Source: Variovorax sp. J2L1-78
GTDB taxonomy: Bacteria > Pseudomonadota > Gammaproteobacteria > Burkholderiales > Burkholderiaceae_C
Reading direction: 5' to 3'
Assembly: GCF_030317205.1 (NCBI RefSeq)
Contig: NZ_JASZYB010000003.1
Coordinates: 186,001 to 250,000, forward strand
Length of the DNA: 64,000 nucleotides
The notes under the pieces were generated by a model that was not told the origin of the DNA, searched no databases, and was given only the letters and a program-made list of their open reading frames with translations. Positions 1-6,888 of this stretch are shown in pieces. The translations under genes and the position numbers were made by a program. How positions within the stretch are numbered: position 1 is the first letter of the stretch; each line of letters opens with the position of its first letter.

Positions 1-12
1 GCTTCGCCGCGG

Positions 13-327
13 CTATTGCTCATAAACGAGCCGGCCATCGATGAAGACCTTGGCTTCGTGATACGGGAAAACGTGATGGCCGCAGTGTTCCGTAAACACG
101 GCAACCGCCTTCTTCGTATCGCTCACGATGAAGAACGCAAACCTGAACTCCACTAAGGAACCGTCCATCAGTTCCATGCGAACCGTCTCCAAGGGAAACT
201 TCATGACCGCTTCGGAGCGCTCGCGCACGTCAACGGCGGAGCAGCCCAAGTGAACTCCAAGCTCTTCTGACCAGTCGCTCGCGGTCTGCGCCGCCAAACG
301 AGGCACGGGGTACTTAAAAACAGGCAT
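13..327 (-). CDS. Hypothetical protein, small, soluble
   Basis: I do not recognise a family. The product is about 104 residues, with no signal peptide or membrane segment and a single plausible domain rich in beta-type sequence (for example LVEFRFAFFIVSD). The frame stays open up to a GTG at 378, but the ATG at 325-327 has a GGAA-type ribosome site about 6 bases upstream and leaves the intergenic repeat at 383-414 outside the gene, so I prefer it. It is the last unit of a run of minus-strand genes separated by a common short repeat. Its function cannot be inferred from its neighbours, which are mostly unknown as well. Confidence 0.6.
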   Translation of the reverse strand: MPVFKYPVPRLAAQTASDWSEELGVHLGCSAVDVRERSEAVMKFPLETVRMELMDGSLVEFRFAFFIVSDTKKAVAVFTEHCGHHVFPYHEAKVFIDGRLVYEQ

Positions 328-382
328 GAAAGTTCCAGGTGCGGCTTGTGGCCATGGTGTGTCGGCCAATCGTGGCACTGTA

Positions 383-414
383 CCGACCGGCTGCTGCTGG
401 CCGCATTCTGCCGG
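383..414 (-). repeat. Intergenic repeat, copy 1
   Basis: On the plus strand this copy reads CGGCTGCTGCTGGCCGCATT followed by CTGCC. It aligns with the copies at 1031, 1580, 1904, 2708, 3225 and 3559 and lies exactly between two minus-strand genes. Confidence 0.6.
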
Positions 415-427
415 CTAACGTCTACGC

Positions 428-988
428 TCAGAGAACGGCCTGCCCGGGTCTCCATTTCCAGCTGCTGGCGATGACATCCAGATAATCGTCATGCCCGAGA
501 AGCAGAAAGTGACGCGCGTCGCAAGGATGGCCTAGAGCCGCAAGCCAGAGCGAACCTTCTACCTCATACATCCCGGGGTCCGGACAAGCTCCCGTGGACA
601 ACCAAAGGTCGTGAATACGTTGAACGCAGGCTTCGGCAGTCTCGTCCTCTCGCATGTTGCTTGGGACGAGCGACCAGTCGTACGCCTCTTCCTCGACAAC
701 CTCCGCATCGGCGAAAGCCGGGGTTTGTCGAACCCGTAAGCAGTTCGAGAATTCAAGCTGCACCAGCCTGTGCCTGGAGCCGTGCCAATCGGATGCTTCG
801 ACGAAATCCTCGGGGGCCGGGATGGTAGCCGCGACCGAATCGGCGGCCGCATCCAGACCGGCGGTTTTGAAAAACCCGATAAAGGTCACATACGCGCTGC
901 GGTCGACGTCGGGCTGGGTGACGCCAATGTGCGGGACCGACGGACTGACCTTCCAGGGGACCGTAGGCGGACGAAGACGTGGCTTCAT
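428..988 (-). CDS. Hypothetical protein, 186 residues
   Basis: No family recognised. The protein looks soluble and acidic in its second half (EVVEEEAYDWSL), with a tryptophan-rich C-terminus (SSWKWRPG). The frame is open up to 1072, but that extension translates the intergenic repeat copy at 1031-1059 (MLGMWQDAAKT), so the internal ATG at 986-988 is the better start. It is flanked on both sides by copies of the same repeat. The calling frame is supported by normal codon use rather than by homology. Confidence 0.6.
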   Translation of the reverse strand: MKPRLRPPTVPWKVSPSVPHIGVTQPDVDRSAYVTFIGFFKTAGLDAAADSVAATIPAPEDFVEASDWHGSRHRLVQLEFSNCLRVRQTPAFADAEVVEEEAYDWSLVPSNMREDETAEACVQRIHDLWLSTGACPDPGMYEVEGSLWLAALGHPCDARHFLLLGHDDYLDVIASSWKWRPGQAVL

Positions 989-1030
989 GCCCGTTTTCCG
1001 CTGGCGAAACTGCAAATCAGAAGGCTCATC

Positions 1031-1059
1031 GGAATGTCTGGTCTTGGCCGCATCCTGCC
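1031..1059 (-). repeat. Intergenic repeat, copy 2
   Basis: Plus-strand sequence GAATGTCTGGTCTTGGCCGC continuing ATCCTGCC. It is among the closest copies to the family consensus and sits between the genes at 428-988 and 1086-1553, in the same orientation as the others. Confidence 0.65.
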
Positions 1060-1085
1060 ACATGCCCAGCACGTCGCGGCAGGTC

Positions 1086-1553
1086 CTAAGCTGGGTTTGA
1101 AGGATGGCCCGCCAGCGCGATGTCCAGGCCCAAGGTCATCGGCGGGTATGTGTGCCTCACAGTAAGCGCGACCCCGCTTCCCAAGATGAGCTGGATAGCA
1201 GATTCGGGCCCTTCGCCTAAGGCATCCCAAACTCTCACCTGCGCAATCGTGCCAGGTAGATGCCGCTGAACCTCGTCAAGTTGCTCCAGTGCTCGCCAGC
1301 CCTCAGGCCAGGTCGGTGGTACATCTTGTGCATGCAACGACTCATGGAGTTCGATGCCAAGTGCCGGATACGCGCCAGGGATTGGGACCTCGCAAGGCAA
1401 CACCTGGACCGAGGAGCCTCCGACCAGCGCAAAATTGACGAGGTCGGTACTGATAGCCGCCGTGGTTCCGTCGACCCATGCAGGGTGCGCCTCCCTTGGC
1501 GGACTCATCCAGAGTGCTTCAAGGGTCTGACCAACCATCGACGAATGATTCAT
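1086..1553 (-). CDS. Hypothetical protein, 155 residues
   Basis: Unrecognised soluble protein starting MNHSSMVGQTLEALWMSPP. There is no signal sequence, membrane span or known motif. The phrase WVDGTTAAISTDLVNFALVGG suggests an alternating strand/helix fold, but nothing diagnostic. The ATG at 1551-1553 is the only good start before the repeat copy at 1580-1606. It lies third from the left in the minus-strand gene-plus-repeat array. Confidence 0.6.
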   Translation of the reverse strand: MNHSSMVGQTLEALWMSPPREAHPAWVDGTTAAISTDLVNFALVGGSSVQVLPCEVPIPGAYPALGIELHESLHAQDVPPTWPEGWRALEQLDEVQRHLPGTIAQVRVWDALGEGPESAIQLILGSGVALTVRHTYPPMTLGLDIALAGHPSNPA

Positions 1554-1579
1554 TTTTGTGCTTGTTGCGCCCGATTCTC

Positions 1580-1606
1580 CAACGGCCGCTATTGGCCGAC
1601 AGGAGA
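1580..1606 (-). repeat. Intergenic repeat, copy 3
   Basis: Plus strand CAACGGCCGCTATTGGCCGA. It contains the perfect inverted repeat CGGCC-6 nt-GGCCG, so it can form a small stem-loop, and it sits between two minus-strand genes. Confidence 0.65.
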
Positions 1607-1635
1607 AGTTGACGGAGTCGAGGCTGCTCCAACGT

Positions 1636-1926
1636 CTAACAGCACACTCGGTTGCTTAGGAGGGCGAATACGACCGCTAGGAGGATGACGTACCCGAAGA
1701 AAACTATGACAAGCAGCTTCAGCAATATCAAGACGATACGGACGAGGAGGGGTCTCTTCTGCGGGATGTCAGCCTGAGAAACCTCGCCTAACAGCTCGCG
1801 GATGGTTGGTTTTTCCACAACTTCAGGTCTCTCGAGGAATGCTTCTTGCCTACTGTAGCCGGTCGGTCCTACCGGCCCTTTGGAGCGAACTGGACCCAGT
1901 CGACGAATGTCTTCTCTTGGCCGCAT
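1636..1926 (-). CDS. Small protein with one C-terminal membrane helix
   Basis: The product has a charged N-terminal part (RPEVVEKPTIRELLGEVSQ) followed by one strong hydrophobic helix of about 25 residues (VRIVLILLKLLVIVFFGYVI) and ends shortly after it (SNRVCC), so it is probably a tail-anchored inner-membrane protein. The upstream ATG at 1924-1926 lies inside repeat copy 4 (ATGCGGCC), so the first residues MRPREDI are probably repeat sequence and the true start may be an internal GTG. No family is recognised. Confidence is limited because no alternative ATG exists. Confidence 0.45.
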   Translation of the reverse strand: MRPREDIRRLGPVRSKGPVGPTGYSRQEAFLERPEVVEKPTIRELLGEVSQADIPQKRPLLVRIVLILLKLLVIVFFGYVILLAVVFALLSNRVCC

Positions 1927-1933
1927 GCTGCCT
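1904..1933 (-). repeat. Intergenic repeat, copy 4
   Basis: Plus strand GAATGTCTTCTCTTGGCCGC then ATGCTGCC. Same orientation as the other copies; it overlaps the nominal start of the small membrane-protein gene. Confidence 0.6.
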
Positions 1934-1951
1934 CAGCGAGCCGTATGCTAC

Positions 1952-2629
1952 TCAACTCGTTGCGCCCAGACCCAGGTGGGGCGACGCCGCCTCCAGCGCC
2001 GCAGCCAGGCCGGCTGTTGGGCTGCTAAGGGAGCGCGGGCCTGCTGAAACTAACGCGGCGGCACCGCTCATTGACGCTTGTGCCAGAGCAACAATTGAAG
2101 CACCGCTTGCATAGGCGCCGTCCGCGGCCTTAGCTATGGTCGCCAGGTAGCCGCCCAGGTCGCCGGCCTTGAACATGACCCACGCTTCGGGAACAAGCTG
2201 TACCTCGACGGTAGCCTCCGATTGCTGCACGGCATCGAAGAAGAGACGGGACGTCGGGTCGATGGTCGTCTCGACCGTGCACAAGGCGACGATTCTGCCG
2301 CCCGCACGGGCTGCTGCTGCCGCCAACGCACCGTCCGTCCTCAGGACGGGTGCCCTCGAGTTTGCTGCGATGGTGTCGACCGACGCCCCCAAGGTCGAAC
2401 AGGTTAGAACCACAGCATCTGCGCTTTGAGCGAGGGAAAGCAGCTCAAGCCTCGTGGTGTCGGCGATATCGGCAGTCAATCCGCCGGCACCTTCGGCTGC
2501 GGCCAAAAGGTCAGCTCGGACTTCATGGCGCAAAACATCAGGCGGAATGCCAAGTTCCCTTGCTGCGGCTTCAAAAACCGCGATGTTGCTCTCGGCTGTG
2601 TGGAGACAGGCAATTCGCATAGGCCGCAT
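1952..2629 (-). CDS. Aspartate/glutamate racemase-like protein
   Basis: Belongs by sequence to the Asp/Glu/hydantoin racemase superfamily, which interconverts or decarboxylates small acids using one or two cysteines. The N-terminus (MRIACLHTAESN) and the first active-site loop VVLTCSTLGASVD carry the expected cysteine. In the second loop, VALAQASMSGAA, the usual second cysteine is replaced, so a two-base racemase is unlikely; a one-cysteine chemistry or a binding role is possible. The nominal ATG at 2629 arises inside a half-copy of the intergenic repeat (ATGCGGCC at 2622-2631); the ATG three codons later is the more natural start. About 222 residues, the normal family size. It is the only gene of the 1-4050 strip with a recognisable enzyme fold. 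Confidence 0.75.
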   Translation of the reverse strand: MRPMRIACLHTAESNIAVFEAAARELGIPPDVLRHEVRADLLAAAEGAGGLTADIADTTRLELLSLAQSADAVVLTCSTLGASVDTIAANSRAPVLRTDGALAAAAARAGGRIVALCTVETTIDPTSRLFFDAVQQSEATVEVQLVPEAWVMFKAGDLGGYLATIAKAADGAYASGASIVALAQASMSGAAALVSAGPRSLSSPTAGLAAALEAASPHLGLGATS

Positions 2630-2707
2630 TCACTTCTTTTATCTTGGATACCTCGGAACGACGCAACGGCGCGGAGGTCATCCAGAAACAGCTTACTGGA
2701 CTTGACC

Positions 2708-2737
2708 GTCGAAGGCCCGCTAGTGGCCGGAACCGGG
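2708..2737 (-). repeat. Intergenic repeat, copy 5 (diverged)
   Basis: Plus strand GAAGGCCCGCTAGTGGCCGG. It matches the GAACGGCCGCTATTGGCCG form of the family with a few changes. A half-copy, GGCCGCATTC, follows at 2625-2634. Confidence 0.5.
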
Positions 2738-2738
2738 C

Positions 2739-3158
2739 TTACGGCTTGCCTGTTAGCTCTTCAATCTTCATGCGCATCTGCCGTTCGATAGCTGCACTTT
2801 CCTCAAGGGGAAGCTGGAGGGATTGAGGCTCGGGTCTGGGGAGAAGCAGTTGAAGGCTCATTGCGAACCCAGCACAGACCACAAGAGTGGCGATTGTTCC
2901 AGTCGCCCAAATTGGAGCGCGGTGAGCCCCGCGCCAAAGTTCCGGGCTAGCTCTGGTCAAACCGCGCGCCCATACCCATGCGCCGCCCGAAGTCATCAAG
3001 CTCAATAGACACAACGGAACCCCAAGCCAAACCACGCCCACCGCAGCCCAAGGCATTAGTCCACCACTGAGCGCAAGGAGCACAAGCCAAAAAGCGGCCG
3101 GCGCAGCGCCAAGAAGAATCAGAACGTTGGCAACGTTTCGCCTATTACGAGGAGTCAT
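2739..3158 (-). CDS. Hypothetical inner-membrane protein
   Basis: About 139 residues with three to four hydrophobic segments (VLILLGAAPAAFWLVLLAL; AAVGVVWLGVPLCLLSLM; TGTIATLVVCAGFAMSLQLL) and a short charged C-terminal tail (ESAAIERQMRMKIEELTGK) that should be a cytoplasmic or periplasmic helix. No family recognised. The open frame extends to a TTG at 3206; the ATG at 3156-3158 (MTPRNRRN, positively charged before the first span) is preferred. It lies between repeat copies 5 and 6. Confidence 0.6.
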   Translation of the reverse strand: MTPRNRRNVANVLILLGAAPAAFWLVLLALSGGLMPWAAVGVVWLGVPLCLLSLMTSGGAWVWARGLTRASPELWRGAHRAPIWATGTIATLVVCAGFAMSLQLLLPRPEPQSLQLPLEESAAIERQMRMKIEELTGKP

Positions 3159-3224
3159 CCGACAACGGTATCCAAAAGCCGAGCGGAGTTCGCTCTTCAG
3201 CCTCAATCAAGTCGAGCAATTGTG

Positions 3225-3259
3225 GCGAACGGCCGCTCCTGGCCGCATTCGGATATCGG
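3225..3259 (-). repeat. Intergenic repeat, copy 6
   Basis: Plus strand GAACGGCCGCTCCTGGCCGC then ATTCGGAT. It is the most complete copy, with the CGGCC/GGCCG inverted repeat intact, lying between two membrane-protein genes. Confidence 0.65.
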
Positions 3260-3276
3260 CCCACTATTCTTTGCCA

Positions 3277-3513
3277 TCATGGGAAGGTCAAGTCCAAACC
3301 GAGCATCGTGCTAAGGCCGAAGGTGAGGAGCGAGAGGCCCAGCAGCGATAGCACGAAGACCGCGGCCACCTTGCCGCCCGCGCGCGCCACCGTGCCCTGT
3401 TTCTCCTTCCCGTTCTTGCCTCGCTCATAGTGCCACTTGATGGCGAAGAACATGCCTGCGCCGAACACGATAACTTTGAACGTAACGAAGGCTATAGGGA
3501 CCCAATCCATCAT
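3277..3513 (-). CDS. Small two-span membrane protein
   Basis: A 78-residue protein with two clear membrane helices (VPIAFVTFKVIVFGAGMFFA and VAAVFVLSLLGLSLLTFGL) joined by a strongly basic loop (KWHYERGKNGKEKQGTVARAGGK), predicting a hairpin with a cytoplasmic loop. No family recognised. It starts MMDW at 3513; the ribosome site is weak. It is flanked by repeat copies 6 and 7. Confidence 0.6.
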   Translation of the reverse strand: MMDWVPIAFVTFKVIVFGAGMFFAIKWHYERGKNGKEKQGTVARAGGKVAAVFVLSLLGLSLLTFGLSTMLGLDLTFP

Positions 3514-3558
3514 TTTTCGTATTTCTGAAGTTATTTCTTGACGCTATGGTTCAGGGCG

Positions 3559-3592
3559 TCGGATGTCTGGTCCTGGCCGAATGAAGCCGGCC
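3559..3592 (-). repeat. Intergenic repeat, copy 7
   Basis: Plus strand GGATGTCTGGTCCTGGCCGA then ATGAAGCC. It is the rightmost copy, same orientation as the rest; none is seen to the right of 3600. Confidence 0.6.
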
Positions 3593-3615
3593 AAGGGATG
3601 GCGAACCACGATGCG

Positions 3616-3846
3616 CTAGCTATTCTGACCAGGGGAAATCTCGAAGACATCGCCGTTGGTGGGCGTCGCAGACTCATGGTAGATGTCGTAGAGGTACTGC
3701 GGTAGCTCGGCGTGGGTCACATCGGACGGAATCGCGAGGCCTGCTGGCCGTCGCTTGCCCTCGTTCCCTATCAGGTGCGCAGCCCAGGCGTCATCGACCC
3801 GCTCGACGGCAAAGATTCGCCCGAAAACGTTGAAGCGGTAACGCAT
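3616..3846 (-). CDS. Small conserved-looking protein (possible DUF7661 type)
   Basis: A 76-residue protein beginning MRYRFNVFGRIFAVER, with the tail LPQYLYDIYHESATP. From memory this resembles a small domain family of unknown function (DUF7661-like) built as a beta-strand pair plus a helix; I am not certain of the name. The start at 3844-3846 is chosen because AGGGGA stands 7 bases upstream; the open frame to 4023 would need a GTG and lacks a ribosome site. About 210 bases upstream (3847-4056) show no gene, only a short tandem CGCAGCAAACGCAGCGAACG near 4026. It is the first (promoter-proximal) unit of the minus-strand array. Confidence 0.65.
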   Translation of the reverse strand: MRYRFNVFGRIFAVERVDDAWAAHLIGNEGKRRPAGLAIPSDVTHAELPQYLYDIYHESATPTNGDVFEISPGQNS

Positions 3847-4056
3847 GGTTCGTTCCCCTAGAACGGCCACAACGGCCGATGTCCACTCCTGGTCGATAGC
3901 GGCAGCAACCACCTGATGGATCGGCTTTGACTTTATCGCGTCGTTGACGACTTGAGGGTGCGGGACAAAGCAGTGCCCCCCGCCGGCATGCGCTGCGCTA
4001 CGACCTTCGCAAGCACGCTCCACCCTGAGCGCAGCAAACGCAGCGAACGAAAACAG

Positions 4057-5208
4057 TCAAACGGGAAACGTCCCCGGCAGCAAGATCCGCTTGTCCACGT
4101 TCCGGATGTCCGTGTGCCCGCAGAAGGCCATGGTCACGTCCAGTTCCTTGTGGATGAGCTGCAGTGCCTTGGTCACGCCGGCTTCGCCCATCGCGCCCAG
4201 GCCATAGGCCATCGCGCGGCCGATCATGGTGCCGCGGGCGCCGAGGGCCCAGGCCTTGAGCACGTCCTGGCCGCTGCGGATGCCGCCGTCCATCCAGACC
4301 TCGAGCTTGTCGCCGACCGCGTCGACGATCGGCGGCAGCGCCTCGATGCTCGAGGGCGCGCCGTCGAGCTGGCGGCCGCCGTGGTTGCTCACGACGATGG
4401 CGTCGGCGCCGACGTCGACGGCCAGTTGCGCATCTTCGGCCACCATGATGCCCTTGAGGATGAGCTTGCCGCCCCATTGCTGCTTGACCCACGCGATGTC
4501 GGCCCACGACAGCGTCGGGTCGAACTGCTCGTTGGTCCAGGCCGAGAGCGACTTCATGTCGCTCACGCCCTTCACGTGGCCGACCAGGTTGCCGAAGGTG
4601 CGGCGCTTGGTGCCCAGCATGCCCAGGCACCAGCCGGGCTTGGTGGCGAGGTTGATGAGGTTCTTGATGGTCGGCCGCGGCGGCGCGGTCAGGCCGTTCT
4701 TCAGGTCTTTGTGGCGCTGGCCGATCACCTGCAGGTCGAGCGTGAGCACCAGCGCGCTGCACTTCGCGACGCGGGCGCGCTCGATCATGCGGGCCATCGA
4801 TTCGCGGTCGCGCATCATGTAGAGCTGGAACCAGAAGGGCGCCGTGGTGTTCGCGGCGATGTCCTCGATCGAGCAGATGCTCATGGTCGAGAGCGTGAAC
4901 GGGATGCCGAACTTCTCGGCCGCGCGCGCGGCGTGGATCTCGCCGTCGGCGTGCTGCATGCCGGTCAGGCCCACCGGCGCGATGGCCACCGGCATCTTCA
5001 CCGCCTGGCCGACCATCGTGGTGGCCAGCGTGCGGCCTTCCATGTTCACCGCCACGCGCTGGCGCAGCTTGATCTTCTTGAAGTCGTCGCTGTTGGCGCG
5101 GTAGGTGCTCTCGGTCCACGAACCCGAATCGGCATAGTCGTAGAACATGCGCGGCACGCGCCGCTCGGCGATGACGCGCAGGTCTTCGATGGTCGTGATC
5201 ACGGTCAT
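4057..5208 (-). CDS. lldD: FMN-dependent L-lactate dehydrogenase / 2-hydroxy-acid oxidase
   Basis: Oxidises L-lactate to pyruvate at the inner membrane using FMN and passes electrons to the respiratory chain. The 383-residue length is normal. Family marks: YDYADSGSWTESTY near residue 25, APVGLTGMQHADGE, the catalytic His/Arg motif SNHGGRQLDG and the FMN phosphate-binding stretch DGGIRSGQDVLKA. The start at 5208 overlaps the lctP stop in ATGA, so the two are translationally coupled; the longer frame reaching 6066 is just the shadow of lctP. No lactate-responsive regulator (lldR/LysR) lies next to it. Confidence 0.93.
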   Translation of the reverse strand: MTVITTIEDLRVIAERRVPRMFYDYADSGSWTESTYRANSDDFKKIKLRQRVAVNMEGRTLATTMVGQAVKMPVAIAPVGLTGMQHADGEIHAARAAEKFGIPFTLSTMSICSIEDIAANTTAPFWFQLYMMRDRESMARMIERARVAKCSALVLTLDLQVIGQRHKDLKNGLTAPPRPTIKNLINLATKPGWCLGMLGTKRRTFGNLVGHVKGVSDMKSLSAWTNEQFDPTLSWADIAWVKQQWGGKLILKGIMVAEDAQLAVDVGADAIVVSNHGGRQLDGAPSSIEALPPIVDAVGDKLEVWMDGGIRSGQDVLKAWALGARGTMIGRAMAYGLGAMGEAGVTKALQLIHKELDVTMAFCGHTDIRNVDKRILLPGTFPV

Positions 5209-6866
5209 TTGACGACCATCAGGGTGAAGGGCCAGACGTAGGCTTGCATGGTGACGTAGAGGCCGACCAGGCAGGCCAGCGCGATGGAGTGGAAGAAGAC
5301 GTAGCGGAGGATATCGCCTTCGTGGTTGAACCAGCGCGTGGCGGTGGAGGCGACGACGATCGACTGCGCGTCGATCATCTTGCCCATCACGCCGCCCGAG
5401 CTGTTGGCCGCGCCCATCAGGTTGGGCGACAGGCCCAGCTGGTCGGCTGCCACCTTCTGCATCCCGCCGAAGAGCACGTTCGATGCGGTGTCGGAGCCCG
5501 TGAGCGCCACGCCCAGCCAGCCCATCAGCGTGCCGAAGAAGGGGTAGAACACGCCGGTATTGGCGAAGGCCAGGCCCAGCGTGGTGTCGGTGCCCGAGTA
5601 GCGGGTGAGCGTGCCCAGGGCCAGCATCAACACGATGGTCAGCAGCGAATACTTCACCAGCCAGACCGTGTTGAAGAAGGTGCGCACGATGGCGACCGGG
5701 TTGTACTTCATGAAGATCGCGCTCACCACCGCCGACAGCAGGATCGCGGTGCCGGTGGCCGACAGGATGTTGAGCGTGTAGACCGCGCCCTCCTTCGTGG
5801 GCTGCGGCACGACCGGCGGCATTTTCTCGATCAGGTTGTGCAGCCCGCCCATCGGGAACGCGGGCGCGAACAGGCCGTTGAGCCAGGTCTTGACCTGCGG
5901 CAGGCCCCAGATGAACACGAAGACCGACAGGATGACCCAGGGCATCCAGGCGCGCACCAGGTCGGCACGGCTGTGCTGCGTCAGCGGCTGCGGCGGCTTG
6001 GCTTCGTGGGCGCTGATGTCCTTGCCGCGGAGCGACGCCGAGGTCCAGATGGTCCGGGGCTTCCACACGCGCAGGAAGGCGACCAGGCAGGCCATCGAGA
6101 CGATGGCCGCGATGATGTCCACCAGCTCCGGCCCGATGAAGTTCGACACCAGGTACTGCGGGATGGCGAAGGACAGACCCGCCACCAGGATGGCCGGCCA
6201 GATCTCCATCATGCCCTTGCGGCCGGCGAAGGCCCAGATGAGCCAGAAGGGCACCAGCAGCGAGAAGAAGGGCAACTGGCGGCCGATCATCGCGGTGACC
6301 TCCATCAGGTCGTAGCCGTGCACCTTGGCCAGCGTGATCACCGGGGTGCCCAGCGCGCCGAAGGCCACAGGGGCGGTGTTGGCGATCAGCGAGAGCCCCG
6401 AGGCGGCCAGCGGCGAAAAGCCCAGGCCGATCAGGATGGCGGCGGTCACGGCCACGGGCGTGCCGAAACCGGCCGCACCCTCGAAGAAGGCGCCGAAGCA
6501 GAAGGCGATCAAGAGCAGCTGGATGCGCCGGTCCTCGGTGATGCCCGAGAGCGAATCCTGCAGCACCTTGAAGCTGCCGTTCTGCTCGGTCAGCTGGTGC
6601 AGGAAGATGATGTTCAGCACGATCCAGCCGATGGGCAGCAGGCCGGTGAAGCCGCCGAACAGCGCCGCGCGCCCGGCCATCTCGGCCGGCATGCCGTAGG
6701 CGAAGATGGCCACCAGGATGGCCGCGATCAACCCCATGCCGGCCGCGACGTGCGCCTTGATATGGAAGAAGCCGAGCGCGGCCAGCATGACCACCACCGG
6801 GATCGCCGCCAGCGCGGTCGAGATGATCATGTTGCCGAAGGGGTCGTAGATTTGTTGCCAGGGCAT
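5205..6866 (-). CDS. lctP: L-lactate permease
   Basis: Proton-coupled uptake of lactate (and often glycolate) across the inner membrane. 553 residues with about a dozen hydrophobic segments, the conserved FGAFFEGAAGFGTPVAVTAA stretch of the LctP family, and the C-terminal TGSDTASNVLFGGMQ and NSSGGVMGKMI signatures. It starts at 6866 with GGAGA 7 bases upstream. It sits between the upstream Bug-type binding protein (gap 22 bases) and lldD (4-base overlap), forming a lactate uptake-and-oxidation operon. Confidence 0.95.
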   Translation of the reverse strand: MPWQQIYDPFGNMIISTALAAIPVVVMLAALGFFHIKAHVAAGMGLIAAILVAIFAYGMPAEMAGRAALFGGFTGLLPIGWIVLNIIFLHQLTEQNGSFKVLQDSLSGITEDRRIQLLLIAFCFGAFFEGAAGFGTPVAVTAAILIGLGFSPLAASGLSLIANTAPVAFGALGTPVITLAKVHGYDLMEVTAMIGRQLPFFSLLVPFWLIWAFAGRKGMMEIWPAILVAGLSFAIPQYLVSNFIGPELVDIIAAIVSMACLVAFLRVWKPRTIWTSASLRGKDISAHEAKPPQPLTQHSRADLVRAWMPWVILSVFVFIWGLPQVKTWLNGLFAPAFPMGGLHNLIEKMPPVVPQPTKEGAVYTLNILSATGTAILLSAVVSAIFMKYNPVAIVRTFFNTVWLVKYSLLTIVLMLALGTLTRYSGTDTTLGLAFANTGVFYPFFGTLMGWLGVALTGSDTASNVLFGGMQKVAADQLGLSPNLMGAANSSGGVMGKMIDAQSIVVASTATRWFNHEGDILRYVFFHSIALACLVGLYVTMQAYVWPFTLMVVK

Positions 6867-6888
6867 GTTGTTCTCCGTTCGTTGTCGA

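Noticed and set aside
383..3592. Integron attC sites
   Set aside because: The repeats are about 30 bases and the R''/R' core sequences (RYYYAAC and GTTRRRY) are not found at proper spacing; the GTTAGCC near 415 fails the pattern. No integrase gene is visible. A cassette-like organisation remains possible, but not as a standard integron.
4057..6066. Single 669-residue frame running through lldD into lctP
   Set aside because: Only the part from 5208 down matches the enzyme; the rest is the lctP gene read in another frame. The family length fits 383 residues.
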